Of a stretch of DNA of 64,000 bases, positions 55,334 through 64,000 are shown piece after piece. The notes beneath the pieces are model-generated. The model was given only the letters and a program-made list of their open reading frames with translations, was not told where the DNA came from and ran no database searches. The position numbers and the translations under genes are program-made. This stretch comes from Ecdyonurus torrentis (taxonomy: Eukaryota > Arthropoda > Insecta > Ephemeroptera > Heptageniidae): positions 42,860,693 to 42,924,692 of the forward strand of contig OX439131.1 of the NCBI GenBank assembly GCA_949318235.1, given 5' to 3'. How positions within the stretch are numbered: the stretch's first letter is position 1; the number at the start of each line of letters is the position of its first letter.

Positions 55334-57171
55334 ATAATATAATATTACTGCTAAATCAAAGATTTTCATACAGGTATTATATTGCATCATTAAGCTATAA
55401 AAGTTATCTATATTGTAATAACATACATGGTGCAAAATGAATCTGTATGAAAACAATTCACACAAACTGCTCTTACTTGAAAAATTATTTGAGACGTAAA
55501 ATTTTACGCATATTTACCTATTTTTAATATCGCAACTATCGCAAGATATTTTTAATATCTATTTACGCAGAATGTTATTATAATTTATACTATTATAAAA
55601 AGAGCTTTATTATAATGCAGGTGGTATAAAATAAATTAAGTATTTTTATAAAAATTGTATATTAATTTTTCTTTAAAGAAACAACTACAAAGCAAATTTT
55701 ACAATTTTAATAAAGAAGTTCAAATAAAACTGACTGCATAGAATATAAAATAAAGTGAGACATATAGCTGTATATAAAAAAGGTAACCTTGGTTTGTCAT
55801 TGTCGTATATAATATTGGCATTAAATTTTTTTTTTTTGACACCACAGAAACATCTGCATGTCGCATTTCTTTTGCTCAATTTGAAAATCTGTTTCTGCAA
55901 TATTTATGTATTGTAATATCATGTCACCTTCAATGATATCTATGTCCAAAAAAACAACTTATCTCTCATGCTTATGATATACAGTATGTATTTGCATTCT
56001 ATACAGAAAGAGAGAGAGAGAGAGACGATTTATAGTATGCCCACAGTTCAATTACATTTATAAAAACTGAATGACATAAAAGTCTTGTCAAAATCTAAAC
56101 ATCAGAGCATGTTTCTTTTATTATGACCTTAACAAATTTCAATAGTTCTTTTATTATTATTTATGTATATATAAGAAAAAAATTATAAATATTAAATATC
56201 AAAAGTAATAAATATTTTATTAAAAACATTAAAAAATTCCACTTAATTAATAATAATAAAGAGGTATGTTAAAACACATTTTTGTTAATCATAGGAAATG
56301 AATTTCAATTACATAAAAATTATTATGAAAAAGAAAACATCAAAACAGAAGTTGAAAAAGATAATAATAAAAAAGACTGATATTTATTCAATCCTCAGTA
56401 TGATATTTGATATCATTGATAAATATTATTCAATTTCTCACAACAAACAAAAAATTGACATCAAAGAAAGCTTTTATGATAAACTCTTCATGTACACTGC
56501 ACCAGAGATTCATTGCAAAGCTCCCTCAAAATGTCATTATAAAAATCTAAAACAATATGTCTTATAGCACAAAAATCACAATCCTTTTTTATATATATAT
56601 ATTATTCTTTATAAGAGTCATTTGAAGCGCTACATTACTGTTTACAAAAGCTTTTTAAAATAACGATAAACTGGGTCGTATTGTTCGATGTTTTATAGCT
56701 CCTACGTGATAGTATTTGCATTTATTGTTTGTATATTTATTTCAATAAAACATATAACTGAAATTTATAGTGTATGTTTGTTTTTTTTTTTTTTTTTAAT
56801 ATATACAATTGGTTGTGTTTTTATGCAAATTTGTATGTATATAATATAAATATAATAAATTATTTTAAGTTTGTTTATGTTAAATTTGAATGCTAATATT
56901 TTATTTTTTAGGCATAATATTTTCTGCATGTCAAAAATAATAAATAAATAAATAACATATGACTTGAAAATGTTTAGTATCTGCATTATATAATAACAAT
57001 AAATTAATAATACTTTTTGGTGATTATGTTGCTTTGGGCTATTTTCAAAACTCTTTAAAGATAATTGGAAAATATTTGGCATACTATAAAGTTTATGAGA
57101 GATTTTCAACCATTATTAATAGCTTTCTAGACAAAATGTTGATTTTTTAACCCTAAATATATTTGATTAAC
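54877..57171. other. Intergenic region between genes F and G, first part
   Basis: A+T-rich with (TA)n at 55258-55330. One small ORF with a plausible acceptor (56298-56567) is listed separately; nothing else is recognised. Confidence 0.5.
56298..56567 (+). CDS. Hypothetical Lys-rich 89-codon ORF or terminal exon
   Basis: An open frame with a Lys-rich start (KIIMKKKTSKQKLKK) and a less A+T-biased end holding two Cys (IHCKAPSKCHY). It is preceded by an acceptor-like ATCATAG and followed by AATAAA at about 56746, so it could be a last exon. I do not recognise the protein, it lacks the DM4/DM12 signature, and in DNA this A+T-rich an ORF of this length may be chance. Confidence 0.2.
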   Translation: MNFNYIKIIMKKKTSKQKLKKIIIKKTDIYSILSMIFDIIDKYYSISHNKQKIDIKESFYDKLFMYTAPEIHCKAPSKCHYKNLKQYVL

Positions 57172-57860
57172 TTAATACTAATAAGCAACTTTACATAATC
57201 AGGACATGTCATTGGCAAGGGTCATTAAGTCTATCACTGGCAAGTTTCATTATTAATGTTATGTTAATTTTAGCCTGGTATGCGGCTTATATTGTTAAAT
57301 TGAGGTTTTTGAAGATTCAATTGCTCGCTTCAGAATCTTGTAACACTTTTATTACACACATCACTATGAAGTAAAAAACTCAAATGAAAACGTATTAGAA
57401 TGTGTACGAACGTCAGTTAAATGAACTACGTTAAAAACTAATGCTAAATTGACTCCAAACAATGGGTTGATTTGCACCGAAATTTCCTGTTCTTTGAAGC
57501 TAAATTTTTAAATCTTGGAAACAACTTTTCTCATTATTTTAAAAGGGTCAAGAATGAGAAACTGAAATATTCAGCATTGTTCAAGTCCACATTTGGAGGC
57601 AAATTTTTCACCGTTTTCATTTACCTGGAATTTATTTACATTGTAAAAACTTTTCGAGCTGTGATTTTTACTTTACTATGATATGCTATTTAAAGTGATT
57701 GCAAGATTTTGAAGTGAGATCATTTAAAACCCTCACATTTAACATCTAAAGCCCTATATCAGGCCGGAATTAACATAAAACTGAAAATGACCTAGTGATC
57801 AATTTAATGACCCTTGCCAATGACGTGTTCTGATTATGTGAAGTTGTCTTTATTAATATT
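57172..57860. mobile_element. 690-bp DNA element with ~45-bp inverted repeats (family 10)
   Basis: AACTTTACATAATCAGGACA...CATTGGCAAGGGTCATTAA at the left is mirrored by TTAATGACCCTTGCCAATG...TCTGATTATGTGAAGTT at the right. A 69-codon ORF inside shows no transposase features. Exact ends and target duplication are unclear. Confidence 0.8.
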
Positions 57861-59459
57861 ATACACATCACTTCTATTGACCAATAAGAAACAACGTATA
57901 ATGCTGTAAATAATTTTGATTAAGACATATTCAATAAAAATTTAACTTAAATAAGAACACAAAGTAAGATAATATGGTAAAATATTTAAAGTTGTTTACT
58001 TACTTTCACTCGTATACTATTACGTGAACAATAAAATAAAATTCATTGCTATAATAACTTTCTCTATTATATTGTATGAAGCCTATTTTACTGACAGAAA
58101 GCAAAACCATAGTAATTTTATTAGTCACAAATCCAGAAAACGTGACTCAATTTGCAATTTCTGTCTAGCTTAAGTCACTATATGATACTAAAGTTTCAAT
58201 AACAATATTATTAATAATTTTAATGAGGTATTGTGAGTTTTTTTCCCAACACTTTGAATATTACGAGAAAAATACGTAAGCAAAATATTTTGATAGCAAT
58301 AAAACATACGTGGCAGAATAAATTAGCAAATAATACCAAGAAATTTAATTTGGGAAAATCTCAATGGCTGCCTAGGACTTTTTTTTCTTCGTTTTTCTTC
58401 CTGTGGTTTTCTTCTGTAATTCCAGGTGAATACCGAAGCACTTTCTTTTATTTTATAGACTACAACCGCTTACCCTCCAAATCTTAGTTCCTCACACCTT
58501 GTCCCAAATCCTTTTTCTCGCTATACGGGATTCGTCAAGTACCAATACAAGTTGGTATTTTGGGCTGAAAAATGCCTGTTTTGACTTTTCCTTCCACCTC
58601 TATAAAAACTATTCCAATTTGTGGGTCAGCGCGGTAAAACAATAAAACAAAACTTAACATGAATAAATATTTTAATAAAAGAGGGGGAAAAAATTGAATT
58701 GAACTCATTTGCTTATATTGTAATTTAATAATATATTTCGTAACGGTTCTTTATACTAAAAAAAAAAAAAAAAAACTTAATAACTTAGATAGTATTTAAC
58801 AAATTACCATCAGGTAAATACGTAGATATAGACTTGAAATTAAATTATTCAATTAAATAAGACTTGAAACTTTCTATATTTAGATATCTCAATTAGACGG
58901 ACCTTCACAAATAGTTCTATATGATTAATATTTGGTTTGTAGATAGATTTTAAATTGGATTTATCTAATATCTCACCACAATGGTTAACAATATTTATTT
59001 TATTTATTTACGATAAAATTTGTAGACAAATTGATCCAGTTTATGAAAATTTTCGTCATCGTCATCATGCTTACAAAAGAATATTATAAAAGGATACGCC
59101 TTTTTTTTTTTTTAAGTTTGTTTATTGATCAAAATATCAATAATTGGTAAATATTGATTACAAAAGTGTACATAAAAGCATACAATATATTTTCATTTAA
59201 TAGTTCCAGTCATTTATATTTGCTTTTTCTTATAATAATTAATAAAATCAAAATAATTTATTTTTACTTCCCAGTTTCAAATTTACTAAAGAAAACAACA
59301 TTACTAAATTATGAAACTATTAAAAATCATTAAAAAAACATTTCCCAATACTATGATTATAACTTACTCAAATATAAACAAGTTTAATGGTATATAGCGA
59401 GAGAGAACGAAGCTCATAGTGATAAGCAAGTTCTATACTGGTAGTGTGTTGTACCTGTC
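57861..59459. other. Intergenic region upstream of gene G
   Basis: A+T-rich; a less A+T-rich patch at about 58360-58630 is unassigned. Confidence 0.45.
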
Positions 59460-59526
59460 ATTTTCACGTTGGTCAGTTAATTATGTTGATTGGAGTTGAG
59501 TGACCACAACAAAACACAGCAAAGGG

Positions 59527-59579
<53 letters not shown>

Positions 59580-59729
59580 AGTGGCATATATGTAACACAT
59601 TTGTACAGTACCGTGGTTTTCACGTGCATAAACAGTGCATTTATGTGTGTAACTTGCAGTGACCTATCTGCATTATATACTATACATACATACATATACT
59701 ATCTGCCTGCCTGCGGCTTATTATTTAAT
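59460..59729 (+). promoter_or_regulatory. Candidate promoter and 5' non-coding exon of gene G
   Basis: Initiator-like TCAGTT at 59473, then GTTGAGTGACCACA, (GA)n at 59530-59578 and a block ending TTTAAT before a GTAAGT donor at 59730. This parallels the region upstream of gene F. A plausible acceptor (TGTTGCAG) lies 23 bases before G's ATG. Confidence 0.45.
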
Positions 59730-60027
59730 GTAAGTACTTTTCACCATTAACTGCATCACGTTATATTTAATTATTTAAATAAATTATTCTCTTGTTATAT
59801 AAATATACATATAATTATAAAAATAGTTTTATAATAATCAACAACATGTTGTGTATAATTATATTATTATCTTTTGAATATTATATTTAAAATAATTGTT
59901 TATTAAAATATAATTTTATTTTTATTATATTGATATACTATTACTTATACTTCAATTACTTTTTTATTGTATTAAATTTTTTTAATTAAAATTTTAAATG
60001 CAGTTATTGTGTTATAATCAATACTAC

Positions 60028-60425
60028 TCATGAACAAAAATAACTACGTAATAATTATGCTAATTTATTTCTAGCACAATTAACATAATATATTATGCTA
60101 TATACTTAATAATATCTATGTTACAAAACATAAATATTATGTTATACATCATAATTATTTATTTTATCCTAATTAAGCATAACAACATGGACAAAAATAA
60201 TTACGTGATTTAGTTTATTTTTAGCACAATTTGTTCACTACGGCATAATTTATGCTATATTGCATAATAATTATGTTATTTAGCATAAATATTATGTTGT
60301 ACTGCATAATTATTTAAGTTGTTCTAATTTAGCATCATTTATGCTATAATATGCATATTTGCAGAATAAATTACGTAATTTATTCTTTCTGTCAATAATT
60401 TAGTGACATAAATGCAGCAAAAAGT
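60028..60425. mobile_element. Two adjacent TATGCTA-rich MITEs (family 7)
   Basis: One partial (60028-60180) and one complete copy (60187-60425), each opening GAACAAAAATAA or GGACAAAAATAA; the second closes AATAAATTACGTAATTTATTC. Probably in the 5'UTR intron of gene G. Confidence 0.65.
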
Positions 60426-61057
60426 ACGTTTTTATTATTTCCATGCTCATTTATTTTTTTTGTAAGATATATTTAATTTTATTTAAACTTTTATTTACAA
60501 AATATATTAATTTTAAACTAAAAGCAGATGACATATAGTTATTTATTTCATTGTTTGTTTGTTTTTTCTCATTTGGATGACTTATTAAATTATAATATTC
60601 TATTAAAGTCAGTTAAAATTTGTTAATTTTTAAACCTATAGCTAAGATCTATATTGATTGGAACAAATTACAAAATTATATACAGTATAGATAATTAAAT
60701 ATAAAATCAATATATTTTTCCATTCATTAATACACCACTAGACTTTGTATTATATACATTATAATTATTATATAGATGTATAAAAAAAATCACAATATAT
60801 TTTAATTAAAATTTCCATGGATATTCAGATAAAAAAAGAGCTTCATTATCATTAACTATACACAGTAGAGAGAAAAAAAAACTCATTACTGAATACTATA
60901 ATTAAAATTACTTTTCAATGTACGTACTATTATATACGTATAAATATATATATATATTTTCTACATGTTCTGGTTGATAATGATTAATTACAATTGCAAA
61001 AGATGATTGGTGCATTTAAAGTGCAATGTTGCAGTGAATATATATGTATATATAACA

Positions 61058-63505
61058 ATGGTGCAACATCAATATGGGGTGGTGTTAGTGGTGCTCACAT
61101 GGTGCTCTGCCTTACTACAAGTAGTTACAGCAACCAACTCTAACCATCAGTATCTCTCACGTCACAAACGTTTTGTCACGTTTCCAGAAGGTAGTGCTAT
61201 AACGGTGAGATATCATCAATATTAAAATATACAACTGACCCTTCTTTCATATATATAAATTGAACTTTTTTTCCCTTCTTCCTTCCTTCATAATTATGTG
61301 TAGTTAAGTATAAATAATGTAGCAATTAACGTGGAAAAAATATAGAGTGTAAAAAATACACGTTACTGTACGTGTATATGCTCGTCATAAAAGTGGTATA
61401 TTATTATAGTATTTTTATGTGTTGTTGCTGGACACTTTAATAAAATAAACTTTCTATAAATAAAAAAATAATTTAATGTTCAATAAAGATTTAATATTAA
61501 TAGAGTATAAAGTAAGCATAAATATGTCATATTCTGTTGCTGTACTGTGAACCAGTTATTAATGAAGCATAGTCTTCTATTATAAGATTTTGTTTAAACG
61601 TATTTATTTTGCAAATTAGGTTGGTACCATCGCAAGACAAAAAAATATAATTTATTTTTTAAACACTCATAAAAAGGGTGCATTACTTCAGTTAGGTGAA
61701 TCCTATCTTATTTAAGATAAACACAAATGAGTTGTTATGACAGCTGAAATATTGCATTTTAGTAAATTATTAATTATTTTAACATTCCTAAAATAACAGA
61801 AAATAGCTGAAAGCAACTTAAATTAGCTATTGTTAATAATTTGCTATAATTGATTATTTTATCTGCTCATAATAACTAAAAAAATGTTTATCTCTAATAA
61901 GTTAAGATTCGCAACTGAAGTAATGCACCCATTTTTTGAGTGAACATGATTATTTACAGATATTATCAAGAATTTCAATACCTTCTTTAAGCAATGGACC
62001 ACATGAAACAATATGTGCTTTTTAATGATTAACCACAAAATGGGATTTCCAAATCTGATGACAATTTTTACCAAAATGTAAATGTGAGTTTACAGGAGAG
62101 TGTGAAAATACTGTAAAGTATGCTATTTACGTGACTAATCCTGTTTCTGTTGTCAGGAACAGACAAAAATTCGCATGAACATGTTGTGCGTGTTGCATAA
62201 GTCTAAATTTTCTGATCACTTCTTTGTATGTGATATAACTGATATAAGTGCTTATATTTTCTTCTGATCTATTCCTTTAAGAGGAGACTGATATTGAAAC
62301 AATAGTAAAAACTTTTACAAACAAATATTACTTAACTTGTAAAATGACTTAAATTTTATCAAGATTAAAAAATTACGTCTAAAATTTACGATAAATGGTT
62401 CTACTTTTTGGCTCCAAATATCATTAATTTACTAACACCATTACATTCCTGTTATTTCTTTATTCAAAGTCTTCAAATTTATAATGAACATTTCAGTATT
62501 TGCAAATAGATACTTTATGATAAACAAATACACAAAAATTAAAATAAATATTTTATATTATACAAAACTAAGTTTATCATTCCCGGTTAATAAATAATTT
62601 AATTAAGATTAATTAATTTTTATACAGTATTTGATACTTTAATCTTAACTGTAAAAGGTATAGATAACATGAAAACATAAGCATTTACATCACACAACAC
62701 TTGATGGGACTTACTTATATAACATTAATTGGTCTCAAAACCCAACTGTAGCGCCGTAGCAGTGATCAAAAAATTTCAATTTATGCAACCCGCACAACAT
62801 TTTCATACTAATTTTTTTTTCTGTTTCTGACGTCATAAATTGAAATATTCACGCAAATTGCATACTTTACAGTTTTTTTCTCTCTTGTGGGGCCACATTT
62901 ACATTCTGGTAAAAATTGTCATACGTTTTGTAAGATCCGATTTTGTGTTTAATGATTAAAAAGAACATTTTGTTTCATATTTTCTATGCCTGAAAGTTAA
63001 AAAATAATAATAATAATAATAATGTGATAGTAAAAGAATATAAAGATGATATAGGTTATCTTCACGGAAAAATTATCTAAAGAGTTACTATTTAGACTTT
63101 TTTCGTAATAAATTCGTTAGATACAAACTAAACTTTTTAGAATCTAAAGAGTTAACTATTTACCGCTAAAGAAATTGCGTTTGTACTAACGAGTTACTCT
63201 TTAGACTTTTTGCAAGAGAGTTATTGTTTAGTAAAAGAGTTATTGATATGTATCTGAATAATTTCTTAAATTTATGTTTTCCATGTTGATAACAATCAAT
63301 TTTGTTTTATTTTCCAGTTTGTCGTTTGTTGCAATTCAGTAGCACCATTTGCTGATAATATTTTCACTTTTGGTGTGGATATGGATATGTCATGGGATCT
63401 ACCTAATAACACACGAGTATTAAGTGACCAACAATCTGAGACACAAGAGCAAGAACGTAGTGATAGAAGTGAACTCTACTTCAAACTTGAGCATCTCCTT
63501 TCAGC
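61058..63505 (+). CDS. DM4/DM12-family secreted protein, gene G (5' part)
   Basis: The first two coding exons are in the window: 61058-61204 (49 residues) and 63318-63505 (62 codons plus two bases), joined in phase 0. Signal peptide at about 7-26; RHKR at 35-38, then FVTFPEGSAIT, nearly identical to gene F. Exon 2 has FVVCCNS, NIFTFGVDMDMSWDLP and, at its end, ELYFKLEHLLS. The exon-2 donor is GTGAGT rather than the usual GTAAGT. The exons with the four conserved cysteines lie beyond the window; 63506-64000 holds no GLxGRxCxLR motif. The ATG at 61058 is chosen over an upstream in-frame TTG. Function unknown. Confidence 0.87.
61670..61941. mobile_element. Foldback element family 9, copy 2
   Basis: GGGTGCATTACTTCAGTTAGG at the left, mirrored by CGCAACTGAAGTAATGCACCC at the right, with shared GATAAACAC and TTAGTAAATTATTAA blocks. 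In intron 1 of gene G. Confidence 0.8.
61987..62280 (+). mobile_element. TTAA-MITE family 1, copy 8 (internally deleted)
   Basis: TTAAGCAATGGACCACATG to TGATCTATTCCTTTAA; lacks part of the right half seen in other copies. In intron 1 of gene G. Confidence 0.85.
62652..62997 (-). mobile_element. TTAA-MITE family 1, copy 9 (inverted, diverged)
   Basis: Reverse orientation; AAGGTATAGATAACATGAAAA at the left, and the core GCAACCCGCACAACATTTTC is well kept. In intron 1 of gene G. Confidence 0.85.
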
Positions 63506-64000
63506 GTGAGTCATCAATTGATCTCAATGTCTGTTTGTTTGCCCTGCAGGCAGTTTGCACTTATAGATAAGATTTTAGCTCTTCAACATTTTTCACGTAA
63601 GGTGAAAACACTTCGTCTATCACAACAATATAGACAATCATGTTTTAGACATGTTTTTCTTTTTCCACTTTTCTTTTTTATGAAAATTGATATTTTCACG
63701 TCAAATTGAGCGAACTGCACGTTATAAATTTTACGCTAAATGAATTTCACCTGTTAAACTTGTAGAAGCGCAAAATGTAAATAGTTTATTTTAAGTAAAA
63801 TGCATGTCTTCCGACTCTTGGCTGATTTTTAGACACGAGTTTTAAATTTCCCTCTCTAGAGGGAATGGAACACTGCGATACGTTTGGGGGCTATTTAAAC
63901 TATTATGATAAGGCTGACTAAAGGTCAGCAACGATATAATGCATGACGTACGTAAACAGGGCTAACCACTCGGAATTCTTGCGCTCAGGTGATAACAAGA
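63506..64000. other. Start of intron 2 of gene G
   Basis: No third exon found. Contains a CCCTCTCTAGAGGG palindrome near 63851; otherwise nothing recognised. Confidence 0.5.

Noticed and set aside
57472..57681. 69-codon ORF
   Set aside because: Lies inside a terminal-inverted-repeat element and shows no transposase-like features.
58233..58487. 84-codon ORF in a less A+T-rich patch
   Set aside because: No recognisable domain, no ATG start in the preferred context and no clear splice sites.

Overview
This is eukaryotic, strongly A+T-rich DNA, almost certainly from an insect. It has many long dinucleotide tracts, tRNA-derived SINEs, dense short inverted-repeat elements (MITEs) and small genes with canonical GT-AG introns. 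The gene family present is arthropod-specific. I cannot place the species; I would not go below 'insect'.

The genes form one head-to-tail, plus-strand tandem array of the DM4/DM12 family (Pfam DM4_12), a family of small secreted cysteine-containing proteins of unknown function. Seven members are visible. A: last exon only (2000-2153). B: a four-exon copy with several reading-frame breaks, a probable pseudogene (10865-15432). C (22140-30111), D (31479-34526), E (37614-40028) and F (49452-53892) are complete. G: first two coding exons, then it runs off the window (61058 onward). All intact copies share one architecture: a signal-peptide exon ending in a furin-type basic site and a LxFP motif, a variable second exon, a third exon with GLxGRxCxLRxxCE, and a last exon with an acidic/His-rich stretch followed by a C-x6-C pair. 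Intron phases are 0, 2, 2 throughout. D/E and F/G are sister pairs, so the array grew by successive duplication.

The rest is introns and intergenic DNA packed with non-autonomous DNA transposons. At least five families end in TTAA/TTAAAG...CTTTAA, as expected for piggyBac-type target choice. Others are foldback (hairpin) elements, and one is a hAT-type MITE with an 8-bp target duplication, nested inside a TTAA element. Other notable repeats are a perfect 760-bp (AAAAG)n tract upstream of gene E, a 660-bp array of a palindromic GGTTCTTAAGAACC-type unit, and a 294-bp near-perfect palindrome. Two SINEs with tRNA-like heads are present. I see no rRNA gene, functional tRNA gene, CRISPR array or autonomous transposase.

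Function: the proteins are probably secreted, cleaved at the basic site and held by two disulfides. What they do is unknown. The array is the most biologically interesting content, together with the way TTAA elements have filled its introns and 3' flanks.
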